In this document: positions 1 to 7,993 of the stretch, piece by piece
Numbering within the stretch: position 1 is the stretch's first letter
Layout of the letters: every line of letters starts with the position of its first letter
Origin: Pimelobacter simplex
GTDB taxonomy: Bacteria; Actinomycetota; Actinomycetes; Propionibacteriales; Nocardioidaceae
NCBI GenBank assembly: GCA_016803235.1
Contig: JADCLI010000045.1
Span: 1-49,110 of the forward strand
DNA length: 49,110 nt
Direction: 5' to 3'
Notes under the pieces: model-generated
Told to the model about the DNA's origin: nothing
What the model saw: only the letters and a program-made list of their open reading frames with translations
Database searches by the model: none
Translations under genes and position numbers: made by a program

Positions 1-2
1 CG

Positions 3-110
3 GCCAAGAAGGCGGCCCCGGCCAAGAAGGCGGCCCCGGCCAAGAAGGCGGCCCCCGCCGCGAAGAAGGCGGCCCCCGCGAAGAAGGCGGCCCCCGCCAC
101 GAAGACTGCC
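3..110 (+). repeat. In-frame 18-base coding repeat (AKKAAP units)
   Basis: Near-identical 18-base units (gccaagaaggcggccccg) run head to tail from base 3. The first three differ by a single base; later units drift or carry an extra codon. They encode the Lys-Ala-Pro tail of the zinc-finger protein. The array continues off the left edge, so the copy number is unknown. Such arrays are prone to length change by slippage. Confidence 0.85.
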
Positions 111-635
111 CCGGTGAAGAAGTCCGCCGCGGTGAAGAAGGGAGCTCCGGCCCCCGAGAAGAAGGCAGCTCCGGTGAAGAAGGCAGTTCCCCCGAAGAAG
201 ACCGCGCCCGCGAAGAAGGCGCCGGCCCGCAAGGCCACCCCCGGCTCCCTGGTCGTCCTCGACCACGAGGAGGCCTGGTCGGCCGCCGAGCTCGCCGAGG
301 TGCTGGCCGAGCTCCACGAGCAGCGCGAGGCGAGCGCCACGATCCTCGAGGAGCAGGAGGCCGACCTCAGCGGCCTGCTGCGCGACTCCGGCGACGGTGC
401 CGGACAGGACCAGGCCGACCTCGGCGCGACCAGCTTCGAGCGCGACCACGAGCTCACCGTCCTCAACCACGAACGGGAGAAGGTGGCCCAGATCGACCGG
501 GCCCTGGCCCGCATCGACGACGGCACCTACGGCGTGTGCGAGTCGTGCGGCAACCCGATCGGCAAGATGCGGCTGATGGCCTTCCCGCGTGCCACACTGT
601 GCATGACATGCAAGCAGCGCGAGGAACGCCGGTAG
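3..635 (+). CDS. TraR/DksA-type C4 zinc-finger protein with Lys/Ala/Pro-rich tail (5' partial)
   Basis: The reading frame is open at the left edge, so the start is outside the window; at least 210 residues are visible. A low-complexity stretch of about 75 residues built on AKKAAP units comes first. A helical segment follows (from LDHEEAW to ALARIDDGTYG), with charged heptad-like spacing as in the DksA coiled coil. It ends in a C4 zinc finger, CESC-x17-CMTC. Family members bind RNA polymerase or act as small regulators; the basic tail resembles histone H1-like or HupB tails and could bind nucleic acid (inference). An internal GTG at 114 could be taken as a start, but the same frame and the same repeat continue upstream to base 3, so the longer protein is preferred. 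lspA begins inside its last codons. Confidence 0.85.
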   Translation, partial: AKKAAPAKKAAPAKKAAPAAKKAAPAKKAAPATKTAPVKKSAAVKKGAPAPEKKAAPVKKAVPPKKTAPAKKAPARKATPGSLVVLDHEEAWSAAELAEVLAELHEQREASATILEEQEADLSGLLRDSGDGAGQDQADLGATSFERDHELTVLNHEREKVAQIDRALARIDDGTYGVCESCGNPIGKMRLMAFPRATLCMTCKQREERR

Positions 636-1198
636 ACCACCGCGACGACGGACCCGGCCGCACCGGCGAGCGCTTCCTGAGCCACCCGCGCACCTGGCTG
701 GTCTTCGCCGCGGTCGCCGTGGTGATGGTCGTGATCGACCAGGTCGCCAAGTTCCTGGCGGTGCGCCACCTGACCGGCGAGCCCGACCGCGAGATCGTCG
801 GCGAGCTGCTCCAGCTGCACCTGACCTACAACCCGGGTGCGGCGTTCAGCCTCGGCACCCGGTTCACGGTCGCCATCACCTGCCTGGCCTGCGTCGCGAC
901 CGTGGTCGTGCTGTTCACCAGCCGGAAGGTCGCCAACCCGGTCTGGGCGGTCGGCCTTGGCCTGCTGCTCGCCGGCATCGACGGCAACCTGCTCGACCGG
1001 ATGTTCCGCGAGCCGGCTCCGTTCAAGGGTCACGTCGTCGACTTCCTGATGCTGCCGAACTGGCCGGTCTTCAACATCGCCGACATCTGCATCAACGTCG
1101 GTGTCGGCCTGATCCTGCTCCAGGTGCTGCGGGGCGTGAACCTCGACGGCACCCGCGCGGAGCAGTCCCGCACCGACCACGCCGAGGGGGAGTCGTGA
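608..1198 (+). CDS. lspA: Lipoprotein signal peptidase (signal peptidase II)
   Basis: Membrane aspartyl protease that removes the signal peptide from diacylglyceryl-modified prolipoproteins. The protein has 196 residues and four hydrophobic segments. Family motifs are present: YNPGAAFS, GNLLDR and FNIADICINVG; the two catalytic Asp are the D of LLDR and the D of FNIAD. The start is uncertain. An ATG at 608, overlapping the previous gene by 28 bases, gives a normal N-terminus before the first membrane helix, but no clear ribosome binding site is visible. A GTG at 599 and an ATG at 536 in the same frame are alternatives. The next gene starts at the GTGA that contains this stop. Lgt, the enzyme acting one step earlier, is encoded at 28147-29136. 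Confidence 0.93.
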   Translation: MQAARGTPVDHRDDGPGRTGERFLSHPRTWLVFAAVAVVMVVIDQVAKFLAVRHLTGEPDREIVGELLQLHLTYNPGAAFSLGTRFTVAITCLACVATVVVLFTSRKVANPVWAVGLGLLLAGIDGNLLDRMFREPAPFKGHVVDFLMLPNWPVFNIADICINVGVGLILLQVLRGVNLDGTRAEQSRTDHAEGES

Positions 1199-2133
1199 CC
1201 ACGGTCGACCACCGCAGCCTGCCGGTCCCCGACAGCCTCGACGGCGAGCGCGTCGACGTCGCGATGGCGCAGCTCTTCGGGGTCTCGCGCACCCGCGCGG
1301 CCGAGCTGATCGCCCAGGACCTGGTCGTCCTCGACGGCGCCCCGGTCAGCGGCAAGAGCGAGCGTGTCCTCGGCGGCTCGGTCCTCGACGTCGCCCTCCC
1401 GGCGGAGGTCGACGCGCTCGAGGTCGTGCCGGAGCTGGTCGAGGGGATCAAGATCATCCACGACGACGACGCCATCGTCGTGATCGACAAGCCGGTCGGC
1501 GTCGCCGTCCACCCCTCACCCGGCTGGCGCGGTCCCACGGTCGTCGGCCACCTCGCCGGCGCCGGCTTCCGGATCTCCACCTCGGGCGCCAAGGAGCGCG
1601 AGGGCATCGTCCAGCGCCTCGACGTCGGTACGTCGGGCGTGATGGTGATCGCCAAGTCCGAGCACGCCTACTCGGTGCTGAAGAACGCCTTCCGCCGCCG
1701 TACCGTCGACAAGACCTACCACGCCCTGGTCCAGGGCCACCCGGACCCGCTCGAGGGCACCGTCGACGCCCCGATCGGCCGCCACCCGAGGTTCGACTAC
1801 AAGTTCGCGGTGATGGAGGACGGGCGGCACAGCGTCACCCACTACGAGACGCTCGAGGCGCACCGCTTCGCCAGCCTGCTCGAGATCCACCTCGAGACCG
1901 GTCGCACCCACCAGATCCGGGTGCACATGAGCGCCCTCAAGCACCCCTGCGTCGGCGACCTCACCTACGGCGCCGACCCGGTGCTCGCCCGGCGGGTCGG
2001 GCTGGAGCGGCAGTGGCTGCACGCGGTGAAGCTCGGCTTCGAGCACCCGGAGACCAACGCCTACGTCGAGTACGAGTCGTCGTACCCCGCCGACCTCGCG
2101 CACGCGCTCGAGGTCATCCGTGGCGCCCACTGA
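1195..2133 (+). CDS. RluA/RluD-family 23S rRNA pseudouridine synthase
   Basis: 312 residues. An N-terminal S4 RNA-binding domain (about residues 15-75, from DGERVDVAMAQLFGVSRTRA) is followed by the pseudouridine synthase domain. The catalytic motif VQRLDVGTSGVMV carries the nucleophilic Asp, and GRTHQIRVHM is the conserved uracil-site segment. Proteins of this type modify uridines in 23S rRNA (the RluD sites around 1911-1917 in E. coli); the exact target here is not shown by sequence. The GTG start overlaps the lspA stop by four bases, and the lspA-rluD pairing is common in bacteria. The downstream GNAT gene overlaps by 14 bases, so the three genes are probably cotranscribed. Confidence 0.93.
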   Translation: MTTVDHRSLPVPDSLDGERVDVAMAQLFGVSRTRAAELIAQDLVVLDGAPVSGKSERVLGGSVLDVALPAEVDALEVVPELVEGIKIIHDDDAIVVIDKPVGVAVHPSPGWRGPTVVGHLAGAGFRISTSGAKEREGIVQRLDVGTSGVMVIAKSEHAYSVLKNAFRRRTVDKTYHALVQGHPDPLEGTVDAPIGRHPRFDYKFAVMEDGRHSVTHYETLEAHRFASLLEIHLETGRTHQIRVHMSALKHPCVGDLTYGADPVLARRVGLERQWLHAVKLGFEHPETNAYVEYESSYPADLAHALEVIRGAH

Positions 2134-2605
2134 CCCGCCGGACGACGGGCTGCTGCTGCGTCCCGCCACGCCCCACGACGTACCGCAGATCGCCGCGGTC
2201 CAGGTCGCGGCCCGGGCGCTCGCGCCGATGCCGCCCGCGATCCACGCTCCCGAGGAGATCCGGGCCCACCTCGCCGCGCGCTTCGGCACGGCCGAGAGCT
2301 GGGTCGCCGAGGCGGGCGACCGCGTCGTGGGCTACGCCCGGTTCACCCGGGACTGGCTCGACGACCTGTACGTCGATCCCGCCCACCAGGGCAACGGGGT
2401 CGGGGGTGCGCTGCTGGACCTGGTGAAGGCCCGCCACCCCGACGGGTTCAGCCTGTGGGTCTTCGAGCAGAACGCCCCGGCCCGGGCGTTCTACGCCGCC
2501 CACGGGCTCGTCGAGCGCGAGCACACCGACGGCTCGGAGAACGAGGAGCGGGCCCCGGACCTGCGGATGGAGTGGCCCGCCGGATCTGTCGGAGGGTCGT
2601 CCTAG
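2120..2605 (+). CDS. GNAT-family N-acetyltransferase
   Basis: 161 residues. The acetyl-CoA binding motif A is visible as DLYVDPAHQGNGVGGALLD (Q-x-x-G-x-G/A). The later WVFEQNAPARAFYAAHGL is the typical motif B of GNAT enzymes acting on amines or peptide N-termini. The substrate is not predictable. It starts at a GTG inside the end of the pseudouridine synthase gene. Third positions follow the GC-rich pattern of the neighbours, which supports the frame. It is probably the last gene of the lspA transcript; dnaE1 seems to have its own promoter just downstream. Confidence 0.88.
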   Translation: MAPTDPPDDGLLLRPATPHDVPQIAAVQVAARALAPMPPAIHAPEEIRAHLAARFGTAESWVAEAGDRVVGYARFTRDWLDDLYVDPAHQGNGVGGALLDLVKARHPDGFSLWVFEQNAPARAFYAAHGLVEREHTDGSENEERAPDLRMEWPAGSVGGSS

Positions 2606-2624
2606 AGTCGACCCGACCGTCACG

Positions 2625-2630
2625 TAGGCT
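2625..2630 (+). promoter_or_regulatory. Candidate -10 element (TAGGCT) for dnaE1
   Basis: TAGGCT fits the TAnnnT pattern of actinobacterial primary sigma promoters and lies in the 81-base gap between the GNAT stop and the dnaE1 ATG. It would give a leader of about 50 bases. A second TAnnnT match (TAGAGT, 2603-2608) overlaps the GNAT stop. No good -35 is seen. Confidence 0.4.
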
Positions 2631-2686
2631 GGTCCTCTTCCCCGAGCGACCGCCCCTTGATCCTCCAGAGGAGAGCCGAACCACCG

Positions 2687-5600
2687 ATGGCTGCTGACGC
2701 CGGGGACTTCGTCCACCTGCACGTCCACACCGAGTACTCCATGCTCGACGGAGCGTCGCTGCTCGACGGGTTGTTCACCCGCGTCACCGACCTCGGCATG
2801 CCGGCCATCGCGATGACCGACCACGGCAACCTGCACGGCGCCTACGACTTCTACTCCAAGGCCAAGAAGTACGGCGTCCAGCCGATCATCGGCATCGAGG
2901 CCTACATCACCCCCGGCACCCAGCGCGGCGAGCGGCGCCGGGTGCGCTGGGGCAAGGGCGACGCCGCCGAGGAGGGCGGCGACGACGTCGCCGGCGGTGG
3001 CGCCTACACCCACATGACGATGTGGGCCGAGTCGACCGAGGGCATGCACAACCTGTTCCGGCTCTCGTCGCGGTCCAGCCTCGAGGGCTACTACTTCAAG
3101 CCGCGGATGGACAAGGAGATCCTCGCCGAGCACAACAAGGGGATCATCGTGTCCACCGGCTGCCCGAGCGGTGCGATCCAGACCCGGCTCCGGCTCGGCC
3201 AGTGGGACGAGGCGGTCCGCGAGGCGGCCGAGCTGCAGGACATCTACGGCAAGGAGTCGGTGTTCCTGGAGCTGATGGACCACGGCATCTCCATCGAGAA
3301 GCGGGTCCGCGACGACCTGCTGCGCCTCGGCAAGGAGCTCGGCATCCCGCCGATCGCCACCAACGACTCCCACTACAACAACCCCGAGGACGCCGACGCC
3401 CACGACGCCCTCATCTGCGTCGCCTCCGGCAAGCGGCTCTCCGACACCAACCGCCTCAAGTTCGACGGCGGCGGCTACTACATCAAGTCCGCGGCCGAGA
3501 TGCGCGAGCTGTGGGCCGGCAGGTTCGGCATGCCGGAGGCGTGCGACAACACGGTCGCGATCGCCGAGCGCTGCTCGGTCGAGTTCACCGAGTCGACCGG
3601 CGGCTACATGGCCCGCGCCGACATCCCCGAGGGCGAGACCGAGGAGTCCTGGTTCCGCAAGGAGGTCTGGCGCGGCATCGAGGCGCGCTACCCCGGCGAC
3701 CGGCTGACCCAGGAGGTCAAGGACCGCGTCGAGATGGAGCTCTCGGTCGTCTCCCAGAAGGGCTACTGCGGCTACTACCTCGTGGTCGCCGACTTCATCC
3801 AGTGGTCCAAGCGCAACGGCATCCGAGTGGGCCCGGGCCGTGGCTCGGGCGCGGGCTCGATCGCGGCGTACGCCCTCAGCATCACCGATCTGTGCCCCCT
3901 CGAGCACGGCCTGTTCTTCGAGCGCTTCCTCAACCCCGAGCGCCCCTCGATGCCCGACTTCGACATCGACTTCGACGACGCCCGGCGCGGTGAGGTCATC
4001 CAGTACGTCTCCGAGAAGTACGGCGCCGAGCGCGTCGCGCAGATCGCCACCTTCGGCCGGCTCAAGGCGAAGGCCGCGATCAAGGACGCCGCCCGCGTGC
4101 TCGACCACGGCTTCGCGATCGGCGACAAGATCACCAAGGCGATGCCGCCCGACGTCATGGGCAAGGGCGTGCCGCTCAAGGAGATCTTCAACCCCGAGCA
4201 CAAGCGCTACAACGACGGCGGCGAGTTCCGCGCGCTCTACGAGTCCGACCCCGACGTCCGCACGATCTACCAGACCGCCGTCGGTCTCGAGGGCCAGATC
4301 CGCAACTGGGGCGTGCACGCCGCAGGCGTGATCATGTCCAGCGAGCCGCTGATCGACATCGTGCCGATCATGGCCCGCCCGCAGGACGGCGCGGTGATCA
4401 CCCAGTTCGACTACCCGATGTGCGAGTCGCTCGGACTGGTCAAGATGGACTTCCTCGGCCTGTCCAACCTGCGCATCCTCGAGGACGCGCTGGCCAACAT
4501 CAAGGCCAACAGGGACGAGGTGGTCGTCCTCGAGGAGCTCCCGTTCGACGACCGGGCCACCTACGAGCTGATGGGCCGGGGCGACACCCTGGGCGTCTTC
4601 CAGCTCGATGGTGGCGGCATGCGGGCGCTGCTCCGCTCGATGCTGCCCGACAAGTTCGCCGACATCACCGCGGTCAGCGCGCTCTACCGACCCGGCCCGA
4701 TGGGTGCCGACTCCCACAACAAGTACGCCCACCGCAAGAACGGGCGGCAGCCGATCGAGCCGATCCACCCGGCCCTCGCGGAGGCACTGGAGCCGGTGCT
4801 GGGGGAGACCTACGGCCTGATCGTCTACCAGGAGCAGGTGATGGCGATCGCCCAGGTGCTCGCGGGCTACTCGCTGGGCGCCGCCGACAACATGCGCCGG
4901 GTCATGGGCAAGAAGAAGAAGGCCGAGCTCGACGCGCAGTTCGAGGGCTTCGAGGCCGGCATGCTCGAGCGCGGCTACCCCAAGGACGCGGTCAAGACCC
5001 TCTGGGAGATCCTCGTCCCGTTCGCCGACTACGCCTTCAACAAGTCGCACTCCGCGGCGTACGGCGTCATCACCTACTGGACCGCCTACCTCAAGGCCAA
5101 CTACCCGACCGAGTACATGGCCGCGCTCCTGACGTCCGTCAAGGACGACAAGGACAAGATGGCGATCTACCTCAACGAGTGCCGCCGGATGAAGATCCAG
5201 GTGCTTCCGCCCGACGTCAACGAGTCCGCGCACAACTTCACCGCCGTCGGCCACGACATCCGCTTCGGTCTCACCGCCATCCGCAACGTCGGGTCCAACG
5301 TCGTCGACGGCATCGTCGAGGCCCGGGTCGAGAAGGGCCGGTTCGGCGACTTCAACGACTTCCTGTCCAAGGTGCCCGCCACGGTCTGCAACAAGCGGGT
5401 GATCGACTCGCTGATCAAGGCCGGTGCCTTCGACGACATGAAGCACCTGCGCCGGGCGCTGGTCGCGATCCACGAGACCGCCGTCGACCAGTACGTCGAC
5501 ATCAAGCGCAACGAGGCGATCGGACAGGACTCGCTGTTCGCCGGGCTGGGCGACGACGACGGCAGCGACGGCGGCTTCGGTGTGAGCGTCGCGATCCCCG

Positions 5601-6250
5601 ACATCGACGAGTGGGACAAGATGACGCTGCTCGGGCACGAGCGCGAGATGCTCGGCCTCTACGTGTCCGACCACCCGCTGCTGGGCCTCGAGCACGTCCT
5701 GTCCAATGGCACCGACTGCACCATCGGGCAGCTGGTCACCGACGAGAGCCGCCCGCACAACTCGACCGTCGAGGTCGCCGGGCTGGTCACCTCGATCCAG
5801 CGCAAGATCACCAAGAACGGCGACCCGTGGGCCACCGTGACCCTCGAGGACCTCGAGGGCGCGATCGACGTGCTGCTGTTCCCGAGCAGCTACCGGCTCG
5901 CCGCGCCCTACCTCACCGAGGACGCGATCATCCGGGTCCGCGGCCAGCTCGACACCGACCGCGAGCCCGCCCAGCTGCGCGGCCAGGAGGTCACCGTCCC
6001 CGACCTCGACCGGGGCAGTGACGGCCCGGTCGTGATCAGCCTGCCCTCGACCCGCTGCACGGGTCCGGTCGTGGCGCAGCTGCGCGAGGTGCTGACCAGC
6101 CACGCCGGGCTGACCGAGGTGCGGCTCCAGCTGCTGAGCCGCGACTCCACCAAGGTCATGCGCCTGGGGGACAATCTGCGGGTGACTCCCTCGGTCTCCC
6201 TCTTCGCCGACCTCAAGCACCTCCTCGGCCCGGGGTGCCTCGACCGATGA
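2687..6250 (+). CDS. dnaE1: DNA polymerase III alpha subunit, replicative (DnaE1)
   Basis: Replicative DNA polymerase of 1187 residues, the usual length for actinobacterial DnaE1. The N-terminal PHP domain begins FVHLHVHTEYSMLDG; in mycobacterial DnaE1 this domain supplies 3'-5' proofreading. The polymerase active-site acids are in PDFDIDFDD (about residue 425). An internal clamp-binding type motif GQDSLF lies near residue 945, and an OB-fold begins near residue 1028 (VEVAGLVTSIQRK). The start is ATG 2687, with a purine-rich AGAGGAGAG about 12 bases upstream; a TTG at 2657 would add ten residues that do not look like the family. The stop overlaps the start of the next gene. Confidence 0.96.
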   Translation: MAADAGDFVHLHVHTEYSMLDGASLLDGLFTRVTDLGMPAIAMTDHGNLHGAYDFYSKAKKYGVQPIIGIEAYITPGTQRGERRRVRWGKGDAAEEGGDDVAGGGAYTHMTMWAESTEGMHNLFRLSSRSSLEGYYFKPRMDKEILAEHNKGIIVSTGCPSGAIQTRLRLGQWDEAVREAAELQDIYGKESVFLELMDHGISIEKRVRDDLLRLGKELGIPPIATNDSHYNNPEDADAHDALICVASGKRLSDTNRLKFDGGGYYIKSAAEMRELWAGRFGMPEACDNTVAIAERCSVEFTESTGGYMARADIPEGETEESWFRKEVWRGIEARYPGDRLTQEVKDRVEMELSVVSQKGYCGYYLVVADFIQWSKRNGIRVGPGRGSGAGSIAAYALSITDLCPLEHGLFFERFLNPERPSMPDFDIDFDDARRGEVIQYVSEKYGAERVAQIATFGRLKAKAAIKDAARVLDHGFAIGDKITKAMPPDVMGKGVPLKEIFNPEHKRYNDGGEFRALYESDPDVRTIYQTAVGLEGQIRNWGVHAAGVIMSSEPLIDIVPIMARPQDGAVITQFDYPMCESLGLVKMDFLGLSNLRILEDALANIKANRDEVVVLEELPFDDRATYELMGRGDTLGVFQLDGGGMRALLRSMLPDKFADITAVSALYRPGPMGADSHNKYAHRKNGRQPIEPIHPALAEALEPVLGETYGLIVYQEQVMAIAQVLAGYSLGAADNMRRVMGKKKKAELDAQFEGFEAGMLERGYPKDAVKTLWEILVPFADYAFNKSHSAAYGVITYWTAYLKANYPTEYMAALLTSVKDDKDKMAIYLNECRRMKIQVLPPDVNESAHNFTAVGHDIRFGLTAIRNVGSNVVDGIVEARVEKGRFGDFNDFLSKVPATVCNKRVIDSLIKAGAFDDMKHLRRALVAIHETAVDQYVDIKRNEAIGQDSLFAGLGDDDGSDGGFGVSVAIPDIDEWDKMTLLGHEREMLGLYVSDHPLLGLEHVLSNGTDCTIGQLVTDESRPHNSTVEVAGLVTSIQRKITKNGDPWATVTLEDLEGAIDVLLFPSSYRLAAPYLTEDAIIRVRGQLDTDREPAQLRGQEVTVPDLDRGSDGPVVISLPSTRCTGPVVAQLREVLTSHAGLTEVRLQLLSRDSTKVMRLGDNLRVTPSVSLFADLKHLLGPGCLDR

Positions 6251-6840
6251 GGCTCCGCGACGGGATCGGCGCCCTCGTCGTAGCGCCGGTCCTCGGTGCC
6301 CTGCTCGGCGCCGCCGGGGGCTGGCTGTGGTGGACCTGGTGGGGGCCCGCGCCGAAGGGCAAGATCTACGACACCGCGGCGGGCAAGGCCTGGTACCCGG
6401 ACCCGTTCGACCCCGGCATCACCCGTGAGTTCGGCGGTACGGCGACCTACGTCGTCGTCGCGTTCGGACTCGCCCTGCTGCTCGGCCTGGTCGGCGGCTG
6501 GCTGGCCCGCAACCAGGCGGTCGCCGGGATCATCGCGGTCCTGGTCGGAGCCGGGCTCGGCGTGCTGGTGATGACCGTGGTGGGGGAGCAGCTCAGCCCG
6601 CCCGACCCGGCCACCCTGATCGCGAGCCACCAGGTCGACGACGTGCTGCCGGGACACCTCGCCGTCGCCGGCTGGACGCCCTACCTGGCGTGGCCCGTGG
6701 GCGCCATGCTCGCCTACCTGGTGCTGATGCTGTCGCTCAACCCGGCGAGCACGTCGGGCGGCACGACCGCGGGCGACGGGCTCAGCGGCGAAGGGCAGCG
6801 ACCCGAGCAGCCGTCAGCCGCACCAGCTCCGCAGGGCTGA
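6247..6840 (+). CDS. Hypothetical four-helix membrane protein
   Basis: 197 residues. Four hydrophobic stretches are visible, starting at about GALVVAPVLGALLGAAGG, YVVVAFGLALLLGLVGG, AGIIAVLVGAGLGVLVMTVV and AWPVGAMLAYLVLMLSL, with a polar loop after the first and a short soluble tail. It resembles small actinobacterial membrane proteins of the DUF2567 type, but I cannot confirm the family and assign no function. The ATG overlaps the dnaE1 stop (ATGA), suggesting translational coupling. Its last 59 bases overlap the 3' end of the convergent YbaK gene. Confidence 0.78.
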   Translation: MRLRDGIGALVVAPVLGALLGAAGGWLWWTWWGPAPKGKIYDTAAGKAWYPDPFDPGITREFGGTATYVVVAFGLALLLGLVGGWLARNQAVAGIIAVLVGAGLGVLVMTVVGEQLSPPDPATLIASHQVDDVLPGHLAVAGWTPYLAWPVGAMLAYLVLMLSLNPASTSGGTTAGDGLSGEGQRPEQPSAAPAPQG

Positions 6841-7270
6841 GCTCGATCTCCATCCCGCGCCGGCCCGCGGACACGAAGACCGTGTCGTGGGTGAGCGCGG
6901 ACTCGTCGATGACGGTCGGGTGCGGCTTGCGCTGCCCGAGCGGCGAGATGCCGCCGACGACGTACCCGGTGGCACGCTCGGCCGCCTTCGGGTCGGCCAT
7001 CGACGCCTTGCGCCCGCCGACGGCCCGCGCCAGTGCCTTGAGGTCCAGCTGACCCGAGACCGGGACGACCCCCACGACGAGGGAGCCGTCGACGTCGGCG
7101 AACAGCGTCTTGAACACCCGGTCCGGCGCGATCCCCATCGCCTCCGCGGCCTCGCCGCCGTACGACTCGGCGCGGGCGTCGTGGTCGTACTCGTGGACCG
7201 TGAAGGCCACGCCGGCGCCGGTCAGCGCGGTGGTGGCCGGCGTACCGCCGGACTGCTTCTTCCGGGCCAT
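6782..7270 (-). CDS. ybaK: YbaK/EbsC-family Cys-tRNA(Pro) deacylase
   Basis: 162 residues. The fold signature runs from LTGAGVAFTVHEYDHD through APDRVFKTLFADVDG, which carries the catalytic-site Lys of the YbaK family, to GGISPLGQRKPHPTVID near the C-terminus. Characterised YbaK proteins hydrolyse Cys-tRNA(Pro) misacylated by prolyl-tRNA synthetase. The ATG shares one base with the stop of the upstream Lon-domain gene (TGATG), so the pair is likely coupled. The 3' end overlaps the convergent membrane-protein gene by 59 bases. Confidence 0.92.
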   Translation of the reverse strand: MARKKQSGGTPATTALTGAGVAFTVHEYDHDARAESYGGEAAEAMGIAPDRVFKTLFADVDGSLVVGVVPVSGQLDLKALARAVGGRKASMADPKAAERATGYVVGGISPLGQRKPHPTVIDESALTHDTVFVSAGRRGMEIELSPAELVRLTAARVAALRR

Positions 7271-7935
7271 CAGTTGGGACTCCACCGGGTCCGAGCCACC
7301 TCGGTCGCCGGCAGCGAGGTGATCACGTTGATCGCGCGCAGCTCGCTGCGCAGCAGGTCGGTCACGAGCACCAGCCGCTCGGCGGCGTCGTTCGCCTCGA
7401 GCAGCTGCTGGCGCTCGCCCATCGGCAGCGGCGTGCAGGCCGCCAGCGTCCAGGACAGGTACGTCGGGTCCTTGGGCAGCTCGCCCTGCAGCGGGTCGCC
7501 GGCGATCGAGCGGAGCACGTGCCGGTACGCCGTGAACGTGGCTCGGGCATGCTCGACGACCTCCGCGGGCACCTCGGCCTCGCGGCTCGGCAGCAGGGTG
7601 ACCTCGCCGACGGGGAAGTCGCCCGTCGTGAGCAGGCGGTCCAGCTGGATCCGGTCGCGGCCGACGGCGACGATGTCGAAGCTTCCGTCGCCGCGGGCCT
7701 CGACATCGGTGAGCTGGAGCCGCACCCCGACCCGGTACAGCGACTGGGTGCCGTGGTCGCCGACCTCGTAGCCCTCCCGGATCGCGACCGACCCGAACAG
7801 GCGCTGCGACGGGTCGTCGGTGCGCAGCAGGTGGTGCACCAGGGCGCGGTAGCGGTCCTCGAAGACGTGCAACGGCACGCTGACCCCCGGGTAGAGCACC
7901 GCGTTCAGCGGGAACATCGGGAGCTGGTCCGTCAC
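7270..7935 (-). CDS. LON peptidase substrate-binding domain protein
   Basis: 221 residues corresponding to the N-terminal substrate-binding domain of Lon without ATPase or protease domains. The opening LPMFPLNAVLYPGVSVPLHV and FEDRYRALVHHLL are the domain hallmarks. Stand-alone proteins of this type are widespread in actinobacteria and have no settled function. The start is GTG at 7935, directly preceded by a -10-like TACGTT with a six-base gap, which suggests a leaderless message. It is divergent from hisD across 58 bases and coupled to the YbaK gene downstream. Confidence 0.9.
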   Translation of the reverse strand: MTDQLPMFPLNAVLYPGVSVPLHVFEDRYRALVHHLLRTDDPSQRLFGSVAIREGYEVGDHGTQSLYRVGVRLQLTDVEARGDGSFDIVAVGRDRIQLDRLLTTGDFPVGEVTLLPSREAEVPAEVVEHARATFTAYRHVLRSIAGDPLQGELPKDPTYLSWTLAACTPLPMGERQQLLEANDAAERLVLVTDLLRSELRAINVITSLPATEVARTRWSPN

Positions 7936-7941
7936 GTGTCC

Positions 7942-7947
7942 AACGTA
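7942..7947 (-). promoter_or_regulatory. Leaderless-type -10 element (TACGTT) for the Lon-domain gene
   Basis: On the minus strand TACGTT is followed by six bases and then the GTG start. It sits back to back with the hisD promoter in a 58-base intergenic region, so the two transcripts probably begin within about 50 bases of each other. Confidence 0.5.
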
Positions 7948-7981
7948 GCGGGGACCACGTCGGCGACACGCGCGACGACCG

Positions 7982-7987
7982 TAGAAT
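7982..7987 (+). promoter_or_regulatory. Leaderless-type -10 element (TAGAAT) for hisD
   Basis: TAGAAT is followed by six bases (cagggc) and the hisD ATG. A start 6-7 bases after the hexamer would place the first transcribed base at or next to the A of ATG. No Shine-Dalgarno-like sequence competes convincingly. Confidence 0.6.
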
Positions 7988-7993
7988 CAGGGC

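Noticed and set aside
2114..6220. 1368-codon minus-strand open frame opposite dnaE1
   Set aside because: Same shadow effect: low-complexity D/V/L/H/R composition and no motif, against a fully recognisable DnaE1 on the plus strand.
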